From: DATLCI01 sp035526435
Lineage (GTDB): Bacteria > Acidobacteriota > Terriglobia > Terriglobales > Acidobacteriaceae
Assembly (NCBI GenBank): GCA_035526435.1
Contig: DATLCI010000003.1
Coordinates: 1-14,508 of the forward strand
Reading direction: 5' to 3'
DNA: 14,508 bases
In this document: piece after piece, positions 1 to 7,330 of the stretch
How the letters are laid out: each line of letters opens with the position of its first letter
Numbering within the stretch: the stretch's first letter is position 1
The notes under the pieces: generated by a model
What the model saw: only the letters and a program-made list of their open reading frames with translations
Told to the model about the DNA's origin: nothing
Database searches by the model: none
Translations under genes and position numbers: made by a program

Positions 1-79
1 GGGACTGGCCATCATCATCTCGATCTTCCGTACGCGCGAGACGCTGAATGCCGACCGCGTGAACTTGTTGAAACTGTAA
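1..79 (+). CDS. nuoK: NADH-quinone oxidoreductase subunit K, C-terminal fragment
   Basis: This is the last 25 codons and stop (TAA 77-79) of a gene entering from the left edge; the reading frame starts at base 2. The peptide reads GLAIIISIFRTRETLNADRV followed by NLLKL. It is the end of the third transmembrane helix plus the short hydrophilic tail typical of NuoK, the small antiporter-like subunit of complex I. Only 8 bases separate its stop from the nuoL ATG, and nuoK directly upstream of nuoL is the standard order in nuo operons, so identity rests on both the tail sequence and context. The 5' part and the operon promoter lie outside the window. Confidence 0.9.
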   Translation, partial: GLAIIISIFRTRETLNADRVNLLKL

Positions 80-87
80 GCCTGAAT

Positions 88-2190
88 ATGAACGTAAACC
101 TGAACCTCTGGCTCATCCCGATACTGCCGCTGCTGGGCGCGCTGATCAATGGCGCGATGGGCCGGCGCTTTTCCAAGACGCTGGTGGGCGCGATCGCGCT
201 AGGAGCGTCAGGCGCAGCTTTCGCCTATGCGTTGTGGGTAGTGTCGCAGTTCGGCGGGCTGGCGCAGGTTCCCTACGTCGAGAACCACTCGGCATGGATC
301 CAGATCACCGATTTCAGCGTGAATTATGGATTCCAGTTGGACCAGCTTTCCGTCGTAATGCTGATGGTAGTGACAGGCGTGGGCTTCCTGATCCACATTT
401 ATTCCGTCGGCTACATGCATGACGATGACGGCTACTACCGCTTCTTCGCCTACCTGAACCTCTTCATGTTCTTCATGCTGGTGCTGGTGCTGGCCAACAA
501 TTACCTACTGATGTTCGTGGGGTGGGAGGGCGTGGGCCTGGCGTCTTATCTGTTGATCGGATTCTATTTCCTTAAGGATTCGGCATCGCAAGCGGGCAAG
601 AAGGCGTTCATCGTGAACCGCATCGGTGACTTTGCCTTTCTATTGGGCATGTTTCTGATGGTGAAATATTTTGGTTCGCTGGACTTCAATTCCGTCTTCA
701 CCCAGGCGTCAACGTATCCGGTGGAAAACGGGAGCGTTGGTCTATTGACGCTGATCGGATTCTGTCTGCTGATCGGTGCCTGCGGCAAGTCCGCGCAGGT
801 CCCTCTATATGTTTGGCTACCCGATGCGATGGAAGGGCCCACGCCGGTATCAGCATTGATCCACGCGGCGACCATGGTGACCGCGGGCGTGTATATGGTG
901 GCCCGCTCCCATGCGATCTATAACCATGCGCCGAAGGCATTGTTGGCAGTGGCGGTGGTGGGCGCCGTGACTGCGATCTTTGCGGCGACCATTGGCATGG
1001 TGCAGACTGACATCAAGCGCGTGCTGGCTTACTCCACGGTGTCGCAGTTGGGGTATATGTTCCTGGCCTGCGGCGTGGCCGCGTACTCAGCGGGCGTGTT
1101 CCACCTGATGACGCATGCATTCTTCAAGGCACTGCTGTTCCTCTCAGCAGGGTCAGTCATCCACGCCATGGGCGGCGAGCAGGATATGCGCTTCATGGGC
1201 GGCCTGAAGAAATACATTCCCGTCACGCGCTGGGTGATGACCATTGGCACGCTGGCGATCGCAGGCATTCCAGGATTGGCAGGCTTCTTCAGTAAAGACG
1301 AGATCCTCTGGCAGGCCTATTCGAGTGAGCACGGACATCCGATACTCTGGGTGCTGGGCATCATCACCGCCTTAATGACGTCGTTCTATATGTTCCGGCT
1401 GCTGTTCATGACGTTCCACGGTGAATTGCGTAGCGCACCGAGCGGTGGACACGACCCGCACGCACACGACAGCCACGGTCACGGGACATCACACGCAACA
1501 ACACACGCAAGCCCGCATGAGAGTCCATGGGTGATGCTGGCGCCGTTGGTAATACTGGCGGGATTATCTGTGGTCGGCGGATGGGTGGGCGTGCCCCATG
1601 CACTCGGCGGCAATAACCGCTTTGAAAAGTTTTTAGCGCCGGTGTTTGAGCGATACGAGCGTCCGGAGAAAGTATTAGCGGCATCAGCGACGCAGGCACC
1701 CCATGCGGCAGGCTCGGAGAGCGCGGCGCAGCATGAATCGGCAGCCGCGGGTACCCCGCCGGAGGGTGCCAAGGCGGAGCCGCACCAGAACACTTCGCAA
1801 GAGATCACGTTGACCGCGATCTCGGTACTGGTGGCGTTTGCCGGATGGTTCGCCGCTTGGTTCCTGTATGTGCGGCGCCCGGAGTTGCCGGAGCGGATCG
1901 CAGCTTCCATGGGCGGGCTGTATCGCACGGTGCTGAACAAGTATTACGTGGATGAAGGCTATCAAGAGGCCATTGTCGATCCCATCGTCAAGGGGTCTAC
2001 CGAGGTTTTGTGGAAACGCGTTGACGTGGGTGTGATCGATGCGACCGTCAATGGCGCCGGTTCCAGCGCTAAGTTCTTTTCGAATTCGCTCCGTCGCATG
2101 CAGTCTGGCAACTTGCGCTCCTACGCTGGATGGGTCGCCTTCGGGGCGGCCGCGCTGCTGGGATATATGGTCTGGATGGGCCTGCAATGA
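88..2190 (+). CDS. nuoL: NADH-quinone oxidoreductase subunit L (complex I membrane arm)
   Basis: A 700-aa polytopic membrane protein, the distal antiporter-like proton-pumping subunit of complex I. Conserved ionisable residues are visible: E147 in WEGVG, K234 in GKSAQVPLYVWLPDAMEGPT, H259, H343 and K348 in MTHAFFKALL, and K403/D404 in GFFSKDEI. By motif context these correspond to the functional residues known in E. coli NuoL. The N-terminal proton_antipo_N-like region is followed by the main antiporter core (about 135-440), then a C-terminal extension with a lateral helix and a final transmembrane helix (about 680-699). It is longer than the usual ~610-660 aa because of two polar insertions: a His-rich stretch at 455-477 and an Ala/Ser/Glu/His low-complexity stretch at about 531-572. 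The ATG at 88 sits 8 bases after the nuoK stop with only a weak Shine-Dalgarno, suggesting translational coupling. The stop overlaps the nuoM start (ATGA). Confidence 0.97.
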   Translation: MNVNLNLWLIPILPLLGALINGAMGRRFSKTLVGAIALGASGAAFAYALWVVSQFGGLAQVPYVENHSAWIQITDFSVNYGFQLDQLSVVMLMVVTGVGFLIHIYSVGYMHDDDGYYRFFAYLNLFMFFMLVLVLANNYLLMFVGWEGVGLASYLLIGFYFLKDSASQAGKKAFIVNRIGDFAFLLGMFLMVKYFGSLDFNSVFTQASTYPVENGSVGLLTLIGFCLLIGACGKSAQVPLYVWLPDAMEGPTPVSALIHAATMVTAGVYMVARSHAIYNHAPKALLAVAVVGAVTAIFAATIGMVQTDIKRVLAYSTVSQLGYMFLACGVAAYSAGVFHLMTHAFFKALLFLSAGSVIHAMGGEQDMRFMGGLKKYIPVTRWVMTIGTLAIAGIPGLAGFFSKDEILWQAYSSEHGHPILWVLGIITALMTSFYMFRLLFMTFHGELRSAPSGGHDPHAHDSHGHGTSHATTHASPHESPWVMLAPLVILAGLSVVGGWVGVPHALGGNNRFEKFLAPVFERYERPEKVLAASATQAPHAAGSESAAQHESAAAGTPPEGAKAEPHQNTSQEITLTAISVLVAFAGWFAAWFLYVRRPELPERIAASMGGLYRTVLNKYYVDEGYQEAIVDPIVKGSTEVLWKRVDVGVIDATVNGAGSSAKFFSNSLRRMQSGNLRSYAGWVAFGAAALLGYMVWMGLQ

Positions 2191-3779
2191 ACGAGATGAT
2201 GGGTTCCTTCGACAAGATCGTGCTGACCGCCGTCATCGCATTGCCGGTGCTGGGCGCATTCGCGCTCATGTTCTTCCCGCGTGGCATGAAGCATGACGAT
2301 GGGCATGGGCATCCGCACTATGGCAGCGATAAAGCGCTGAAATGGTCGGCGCTGATCCTTTCGCTGGTCACGTTCGTGGCGTCATTGCATCTGCCGGCGC
2401 ATTTCGATTACAAGGTCGCGGGCTTCCAGCCGAAGTTCGATATTGACATCGCGTGGATCACCACGCCGAACATCCATTACCACCTGGGCGTGGACGGGCT
2501 TTCGATGTGGCTGGTGGTGATGACCACGCTGCTGGTACCGGTATCGATCATCAGTTCGTGGAACTCGATCCATGGCCGCGTAAAAGAATTTCTGGTGCTG
2601 ATGCTGTTCCAGGAAGCGGCGATGATCGGCGTGTTCCTCGCGCTGGATACTTTCCTCTTCTACGTTTTCTGGGAAGCGACGCTGATCCCGATGGCGCTGC
2701 TGATCGGCGTTTATGGGCACGAACGCCGCGTGTATGCCGCGGTAAAGTTCTTCCTCTATACCATGCTGGCGTCCGTGTTCATGCTGGCCGCGATCATCTG
2801 GCTCTATCTAAAGACGGGCAGCTTTGATTACCTGACCATCCAAGCTGCGCTGTTGAGTTCCGCCAATCCTACGTTCACTAGCGCCCTTTCCACCGCAGCA
2901 CCGTGGTTGTTCCTGGCATTCTTTATTGCCTTCGCGGTGAAGGTGCCGCTGTTCCCGTTCCACACCTGGTTGCCGGATGCGCACGTAGAGGCGCCCACTG
3001 CAGGCTCAATCCTGCTGGCCGGCGTGCTGCTGAAGATGGGCACTTACGGATTGCTTCGCTTCAACGTGGCCCTCTTTCCGGAGCAGGCGCGGACGCATGC
3101 TCCGTGGATCATTGCGCTGGCTATCATCGGTATCATTTATGGCGCGCTGGTGGCGCTGGTGCAACCGAATCTCAAGAAGTTGATCGCGTATTCGTCGGTC
3201 AGCCACTTAGGATTCGTTGTCCTTGGCATTTTCAGCTTCAACGCAGCGGGAACCGACGGTGCGGTGTACCAGATGTTGAATCATGGCATCTCGACGGGCG
3301 CGCTGTTTATGCTGGCCGGAATGCTTTATGACCGCCGGCACACGTACGAGATCAAGGAATTTGGCGGGCTGGCGACCCCGATGCCGGTTTATGCGATGAT
3401 CTTCCTGCTCATCACGCTCTCGTCCATCGGGCTGCCGCTGATGAACGGATTTGTTGGGGAATTCCTGATCCTCTCAGGCGCTTTCCAGGCCAAGGGCTTG
3501 TATGGGATGTTGGCGACAACCGGCGTGATCTGGAGCGCGGGATACATGCTGTGGCTTTATCAACGGACATTCTTCGGGAACATAAGAGTTGAAGCTAATC
3601 GCGGGCTATTGGACATTGACACCCGTGAGCGCGTGGCCCTGCTGCCGCTGGTGGCGTTGGCGCTCATCATGGGATTGGCTTCGCCCTATTGGATGAAAGC
3701 CATTGACCCATCGTCCAAGCTGATCAATGAAGCGCATACGACGATCCGGCCAACGTCGCCGGTGGCGGTGGTGAAATGA
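2187..3779 (+). CDS. nuoM: NADH-quinone oxidoreductase subunit M (complex I membrane arm)
   Basis: A 530-aa multi-spanning antiporter-like subunit of complex I. Key residues are E163 in FWEATLIPM, K252 in FAVKVPLFPFHTWLPDAHVEAP, K283 in LLKMGTYG, H340 in YSSVSHLGF and E425 in GFVGEFLIL. By motif these match the proton-path residues known in E. coli NuoM. I placed the start at ATG 2187, where it overlaps the nuoL TGA as ATGA. The open frame continues 19 codons upstream to 2130, but that would put a hydrophilic leader inside nuoL; the chosen start gives the hydrophobic first helix at residues 10-30. A short His/Asp-rich segment follows the first helix (H36, H40, H42, H44). The gene ends in a second ATGA overlap with nuoN, so L, M and N are probably translationally coupled. 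Confidence 0.96.
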   Translation: MNEMMGSFDKIVLTAVIALPVLGAFALMFFPRGMKHDDGHGHPHYGSDKALKWSALILSLVTFVASLHLPAHFDYKVAGFQPKFDIDIAWITTPNIHYHLGVDGLSMWLVVMTTLLVPVSIISSWNSIHGRVKEFLVLMLFQEAAMIGVFLALDTFLFYVFWEATLIPMALLIGVYGHERRVYAAVKFFLYTMLASVFMLAAIIWLYLKTGSFDYLTIQAALLSSANPTFTSALSTAAPWLFLAFFIAFAVKVPLFPFHTWLPDAHVEAPTAGSILLAGVLLKMGTYGLLRFNVALFPEQARTHAPWIIALAIIGIIYGALVALVQPNLKKLIAYSSVSHLGFVVLGIFSFNAAGTDGAVYQMLNHGISTGALFMLAGMLYDRRHTYEIKEFGGLATPMPVYAMIFLLITLSSIGLPLMNGFVGEFLILSGAFQAKGLYGMLATTGVIWSAGYMLWLYQRTFFGNIRVEANRGLLDIDTRERVALLPLVALALIMGLASPYWMKAIDPSSKLINEAHTTIRPTSPVAVVK

Positions 3780-5230
3780 AGCCACTCTTCGATAGCGCGC
3801 AATATCTGAGCATCCTGCCGGAGATCATCCTTACGGTGGCGGGCATGCTGATCATGGTGATCGACCCGCTGATGGCGCCGCGCAGCAGCCGTAAGCCCAT
3901 CGGCTATCTATCCTTGATCGCGCTGATCGCAGCTCTGCTTGCCAGCTTTTGCCAGGTGAATCATTTTGGCACCGCATTCTTCGGCATGGTGCGGGTAGAT
4001 TTCTTCAGCGTCTTCTTCCATGTGACCGTGGTCGTCATCTCCATCCTGGCGGTACTGTCTTCGCTGGATTACCTGGACACGCAGAACATCCACGCCGGCG
4101 AGTATTACGGCCTGATCCTATTGGGCACGGTGGGCATGGGATTGATGTCTTCCGCGATGGAACTGGTAATGATGTTCATCGCTCTGGAGATTTCTTCGAT
4201 ATCCACTTACATACTTGCGGGGTTCAGGCGGCGCGTCGCGACTAGCGCGGAATCTTCGCTCAAATACTTCCTTCTGGGCTCGTTTGCCACGGCATTCTTC
4301 CTGTACGGGGTGGCGTTGATCTACGGATCGACCGGCACGACGAACATCACGGCCATCGCCGCGGCATTGCGCACCGGAAACGTCTCTGGCCTCACCTACA
4401 TGGCGCTGGCACTGATGTTTGTGGGACTGGGCTTCAAGGTGGCCTCGGCGCCATTCCATGTGTGGACGCCGGATGTTTATGAAGGCGCTCCGGCCCCGAT
4501 CGTTGCGCTGATGTCCACCGGGCCAAAGGCTGCGGCTTTTGCCATGATGCTGCGCGTGTTCTTCGGATCATTCGCGCAGTTGGGCGCATGGTGGCTGCCG
4601 CTGATCTGGATATCCGCCGTGCTGTCGATGACGATCGGAAATCTGGGCGCGCTGATGCAGAACAATGTGAAACGTATGCTCGCCTATTCGTCTATAGCGC
4701 ATGCCGGATACATTCTGGTGGCGTTCGCATCGCAACAGCAGGTGGGAATCGCCGCGGCCATCTTCTATACCGCGACTTATGCGGCGATGAACGTAGGCGC
4801 CTTCGCGGTAGTGAGTCATTTTGCCAGCGAAGGTGAGCGCTACGTTTCCATTGATGATTACGCGGGGCTGGGACGTCGGTCCCCGGTGCTGGCGATCACC
4901 CTGACGATCTTCATGCTGTCGCTGATCGGCATTCCGCTGACCGGCGGCTTCCTGGGTAAGTTCCTGGTGTTTAGTGCGGCGCTGAAATCGAACCTCGTCT
5001 GGCTGACGGTGATCGGCGTGGTCAACAGCGCGATCGCGGCATACTACTACCTGCGATTGATCGTAGTGATGTACATGCAGGAAGGCGATGACTCGGTCGT
5101 GCTTACTCCGGTGCCGGTTGCGGTGGCGGCGGCCCTGATCCTTGCGGCTGGGTTGACCATTTATCTTGGGGTTGCGCCGGGTCATGTTCTCGACATGGCG
5201 GCGCGTGGCGCGCAAGACCTGGTGCGTTAA
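3776..5230 (+). CDS. nuoN: NADH-quinone oxidoreductase subunit N (complex I membrane arm)
   Basis: A 484-aa polytopic membrane subunit, the third antiporter-like protein of the complex I membrane arm and the last gene of the operon. Visible family motifs are E138 in ALEISSISTYIL, K163 in SLKYFLLGSF, K221 and H228 in GFKVASAPFHVWTPDVYEGAP, K251 in STGPKAAAF, and K395 in GFLGKFLVF. These are the charged residues that line the proton channel in NuoN homologues. Length matches the family (about 480-500 aa). ATG 3776 overlaps the nuoM stop (ATGA). The next gene (5258-5962) is on the opposite strand with only 27 bases between, so the operon ends here; no strong terminator is visible in that gap. 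Confidence 0.96.
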   Translation: MKPLFDSAQYLSILPEIILTVAGMLIMVIDPLMAPRSSRKPIGYLSLIALIAALLASFCQVNHFGTAFFGMVRVDFFSVFFHVTVVVISILAVLSSLDYLDTQNIHAGEYYGLILLGTVGMGLMSSAMELVMMFIALEISSISTYILAGFRRRVATSAESSLKYFLLGSFATAFFLYGVALIYGSTGTTNITAIAAALRTGNVSGLTYMALALMFVGLGFKVASAPFHVWTPDVYEGAPAPIVALMSTGPKAAAFAMMLRVFFGSFAQLGAWWLPLIWISAVLSMTIGNLGALMQNNVKRMLAYSSIAHAGYILVAFASQQQVGIAAAIFYTATYAAMNVGAFAVVSHFASEGERYVSIDDYAGLGRRSPVLAITLTIFMLSLIGIPLTGGFLGKFLVFSAALKSNLVWLTVIGVVNSAIAAYYYLRLIVVMYMQEGDDSVVLTPVPVAVAAALILAAGLTIYLGVAPGHVLDMAARGAQDLVR

Positions 5231-5232
5231 AG

Positions 5233-5247
5233 TCGATTTCTAATCGA
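5233..5247. terminator. Short inverted repeat between convergent nuoN and ABC permease genes
   Basis: TCGATT and AATCGA flank a 3-base loop (TCT), giving a perfect 6-bp stem 3 bases after the nuoN stop and 11 bases beyond the permease stop. There is no T-tract on either strand, so as an intrinsic terminator it is weak at best. It is the only symmetrical element in the 27-bp convergent gap and may help end transcription from both sides. The assignment is inferred from position. Confidence 0.25.
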
Positions 5248-5257
5248 GTAATTGAAT

Positions 5258-5962
5258 CTATTCGATCGCAGCGGTCACGTCGCGACGCTGGAAGATGATT
5301 GCGGCCAATCCCCAGAAGCACAGCGTCTGCAAGACTGCGACCGGCACAAAGTCCCAGCCTGCGGTCCAGCCATCCACAAAATTCGAATTGAATATCTGCT
5401 CAAGCACCTGGGCCGCGGGGGAAAGCGCGCTCACGGTGCTACCCTTCCACACTTGCAGGCCGGCGGGCAGGCCGGCAATGATGATGGTGCCAATGGTCGC
5501 CACCAACGGATGAGCGAAGGTGGAGAACATAGTCGCGATGCTGGAGATGAGGATGGCGGCGAGGGTAGCGGCGGCCAGCACCGTCCATAGCTGCAGCGGC
5601 AGGCCGTGGCGCAGTACGAACCAGGCATTCACCAGGCCAAGCGTCACCATGTAGAGGCAGGTCATGAGTACGCTGCCGAGCATGAGTCCGGCAATGTATT
5701 CGTAGCGATGAATGCCCTTGGAAAGCACGGCGAGGATGCGTCGCGACTGACGTTCGCTGTGCACGGAAGCCGCGGCCAGGAAAAGCGTATATACGACGCC
5801 ATAGGCCGCTTGCTGGTGGAAGAGGGCGAGCATGTCAGAGGCATCGGCCGTGCCCCATACCCCGAAGAGCAAGCCGAAACCCAGGATCCATGCGAGAAAG
5901 ATGTAAGTGACGATGCGCTGCTGGCGCACAAAGTTCAGCGCGATGATCCAGATGGTGATCAT
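5258..5962 (-). CDS. ABC-2 type transporter permease subunit
   Basis: A 234-aa integral membrane protein with about six hydrophobic segments (roughly residues 14-35, 50-64, 90-115, 124-148, 155-170, 208-226). The segment SERQSRRILAVLSKGIHRYEY (68-88) resembles the conserved 'E-x-x-S/T-x-R-x-L-S-K-P/G-I-x-R' loop that couples ABC-2 permeases (NosY/DrrB-like) to their ATPase; this loop identification is the main evidence beyond context. The start ATG (5962-5960) overlaps the ATPase stop as ATGA, and AAGAAGG lies about 6 bases upstream inside the ATPase gene, so the two are cotranscribed and coupled. ABC-2 pairs are mostly exporters or act in envelope assembly, but the substrate cannot be inferred. 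With one permease and one ATPase, the complex would be a permease dimer or need a second permease elsewhere. Confidence 0.85.
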   Translation of the reverse strand: MITIWIIALNFVRQQRIVTYIFLAWILGFGLLFGVWGTADASDMLALFHQQAAYGVVYTLFLAAASVHSERQSRRILAVLSKGIHRYEYIAGLMLGSVLMTCLYMVTLGLVNAWFVLRHGLPLQLWTVLAAATLAAILISSIATMFSTFAHPLVATIGTIIIAGLPAGLQVWKGSTVSALSPAAQVLEQIFNSNFVDGWTAGWDFVPVAVLQTLCFWGLAAIIFQRRDVTAAIE

Positions 5963-6855
5963 GCGCTGCCTTCTTTTCTAACAGCGTCGTCTGCATGCGT
6001 GAGCTTGAGAAAAAGTTCTTCCAGGGTGCGCCGGGCGGGGGTTACGGACAATACTTCGCCGCCATTCGCCCAGGCCTGCTCAATGACGCGGCGCTGCTGG
6101 TTCGCTGGCACCCGTATCGTCGTAGTGTCAGCGCCGTTGCGGACGGCAATCTCATATTCTGCGCGAGTCTCGAGCAATTCGGCGACGGTGCCCTGGCGAA
6201 GAAGGCGTCCTTTATGAATGATGCCGATGCGGTCGCAGACCAACTCCACTTCAGAGAGCAGGTGCGAGCTGAGGAAGATGGTCTTCCCCTGGGCCTGGGC
6301 GCGCAGCAATAGCTCCCGGACGGTGACGCGTCCGGCGGTGTCGAGAGCGGAGGTAGGCTCGTCGAGGATCAGTAGCTCGGGATCATTGATGAGGGCTTGG
6401 GCGAGTCCAACGCGCTGCAACATGCCGCGAGAAAACTTTGAGACCGGCTTGCCCGCAACTTCGCGAAGCTCCAACGTATCCAGCAGTTCTTTGGTTCGCT
6501 GGGCGAGTTGCGGATCGCGGAGGCCGTTCAATCGTCCATACAAGCGAACGAGAGCTTCGGCAGGACGATGATAGAAGGCGATGTTTTCGGCGAGGAAGCC
6601 GATGCGCCGGCGGGTGCGGGCGTGACCAAAGGGACGGTCGAGCATGGTGCCCGTGCCAGCGGTCGGCGCCATCAGTCCAAGGGCGATATGAATAGCGGTA
6701 GTCTTGCCTGCGCCATTGGGGCCGAGGAAGCCGAATATTTCTCCGGGCGGGATGGCGAGCGAAAATCCAGAGAGGGCGCGGAACGAAGTGCGGCCAAAGG
6801 CACCGCGGTATTCCTTGCTGACGTTCTGGAATTCGAGCGCGAAGGCCATCGCCAT
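5959..6855 (-). CDS. ABC transporter ATP-binding protein (ABC-2 exporter type)
   Basis: A 298-aa cytoplasmic ATPase that powers the adjacent permease. All nucleotide-binding motifs are present: Walker A GPNGAGKTT (45-53), signature FSRGMLQR (141-148), Walker B LLILDEP (161-167), D-loop SALD (169-172) and switch His in SSH (H198). The Q-loop position, in GFLAEN (87-91), carries Glu (E90) in place of Gln, a variant I recall as common in CcmA/NosF-type ATPases. Residues ~215-298 form the extra C-terminal region usual for this subfamily. Start is uncertain between ATG 6855 and ATG 6849 (6855 used); neither has a recognisable ribosome binding site. Upstream lie a 15-bp tandem repeat and the atpE terminator, so the gene must have its own start signals or depend on read-through. 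Drug, polysaccharide or lipid export are all possible. Confidence 0.92.
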   Translation of the reverse strand: MAMAFALEFQNVSKEYRGAFGRTSFRALSGFSLAIPPGEIFGFLGPNGAGKTTAIHIALGLMAPTAGTGTMLDRPFGHARTRRRIGFLAENIAFYHRPAEALVRLYGRLNGLRDPQLAQRTKELLDTLELREVAGKPVSKFSRGMLQRVGLAQALINDPELLILDEPTSALDTAGRVTVRELLLRAQAQGKTIFLSSHLLSEVELVCDRIGIIHKGRLLRQGTVAELLETRAEYEIAVRNGADTTTIRVPANQQRRVIEQAWANGGEVLSVTPARRTLEELFLKLTHADDAVRKEGSA

Positions 6856-6860
6856 TCATT

Positions 6861-6890
6861 GTACGCACGAAAAAGGTACGCACGAAAAAG
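6861..6890. repeat. Perfect 15-bp tandem duplication (2 copies)
   Basis: GTACGCACGAAAAAG occurs twice head to tail (6861-6875 and 6876-6890) with no mismatch. On the minus strand each unit reads as a T-tract followed by CGTGCGTAC. The copy nearer atpE supplies the T-tract of the atpE terminator and the other lies just before the ABC ATPase start. It looks like a recent slippage or duplication event, or a paired protein-binding site. Confidence 0.9.
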
Positions 6891-6909
6891 CCCTCGCCGG
6901 AGCGAGGGC
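6885..6909 (-). terminator. Rho-independent terminator of the atpZ-I-B-E operon
   Basis: Read on the minus strand, GCCCTCGC and GCGAGGGC (8-bp perfect GC-rich stem, plus-strand bases 6890-6897 and 6902-6909) flank a 4-base loop (TCCG) and are followed at once by TTTTTC. It starts 23 bases after the atpE stop. Stem, loop and U-tract fit a canonical intrinsic terminator and mark the end of the F0 transcript. Confidence 0.88.
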
Positions 6910-6931
6910 CGTTTGATAAGACTCTGCGTGA

Positions 6932-7243
6932 TTACAGCGCGCGCAGGAAGAGCATGACCCAGATGAAGAGCACCAGCGATTCAATAAAGGCCAGACCGAA
7001 GATCATGGCCAACTGAATGCCGCCGCGGGCGCCGGGGTTGCGGGCGATACCTTCGCAGGCAGAGCCGGCGACGCGCGCCTGGCCGAGTCCAGCGAGGCCC
7101 ACGGCGATGCCGAGGCCGATACCCGAGAGTCCCCAGTTACCTAGACCGGTGGTTGCAGGAGCGGTGGCCTGCGCGAATGCCGGCGTGGCGAAAAGCATGA
7201 CCGCGGCCAGCATCATGAATACGAATACGACTTTTCTGTTCAT
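6932..7243 (-). CDS. atpE: F0F1 ATP synthase subunit c, with N-terminal leader
   Basis: A 103-aa rotor-ring subunit of the membrane F0 sector. Two transmembrane helices (about 36-62 and 77-101) are joined by the polar loop ARNP (67-70), and the ion-binding carboxylate is E88 in AFIESLVLF. Q55 in LGQARVAG aligns with the ligand glutamine (Q32) of sodium-type c subunits, and S89 aligns with S66; T67 and Y70 of those proteins are replaced by L90 and F93. The first 25 residues are hydrophobic and end in AFA-Q, like a cleavable signal peptide, leaving a ~78-aa mature c subunit of normal length. ATG 7243 follows GGAGA with a 4-base spacer, a strong ribosome binding site suiting a multicopy subunit. 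The gene is last in atpZ-I-B-E and is followed by an intrinsic terminator. Confidence 0.96.
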   Translation of the reverse strand: MNRKVVFVFMMLAAVMLFATPAFAQATAPATTGLGNWGLSGIGLGIAVGLAGLGQARVAGSACEGIARNPGARGGIQLAMIFGLAFIESLVLFIWVMLFLRAL

Positions 7244-7278
7244 TGTTTCTCCTTTTGCATCATCGTCAGGAGGTGGTT

Positions 7279-7299
7279 GACGCTCACCGTGCTGGCGTC
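7279..7299 (-). other. Possible hairpin in the atpB-atpE spacer
   Basis: GACGC and GCGTC flank 11 bases, and the stem can extend by two pairs past a one-base bulge. It lies in the 87-base gap between atpB and atpE, unusually long for this otherwise overlapping operon. On the minus strand it is not followed by a T-tract, so it is not an obvious terminator. It could affect mRNA processing or stability so that atpE is made in excess; that role is inferred only from position. Confidence 0.25.
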
Positions 7300-7330
7300 C
7301 TCACGCTGCCGAAGATCTTGGCTGTGCTCT

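Noticed and set aside
1450..1815. Low-complexity His/Ala-rich DNA as a possible tandem repeat or frameshift in nuoL
   Set aside because: The frame is uninterrupted and the antiporter sequence resumes correctly on both sides; there is no regular repeat unit.
2130..2186. N-terminal extension of NuoM
   Set aside because: The 19 extra residues are polar, sit inside nuoL in another frame, and the ATGA overlap at 2187 gives a normal NuoM N-terminus.
1684..2187. A 167-codon minus-strand open frame
   Set aside because: Antisense to nuoL; no ribosome binding site or recognisable domain.
4568..5215. A 215-codon minus-strand open frame
   Set aside because: Antisense shadow of nuoN, with Arg/His/Gln-rich composition typical of the reverse of a high-GC membrane gene.
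5606..6217. A 203-codon plus-strand open frame
   Set aside because: It lies antisense across the ABC permease and ATPase genes, whose motifs and ATGA overlap are convincing; its product is low-complexity and shows no domain.
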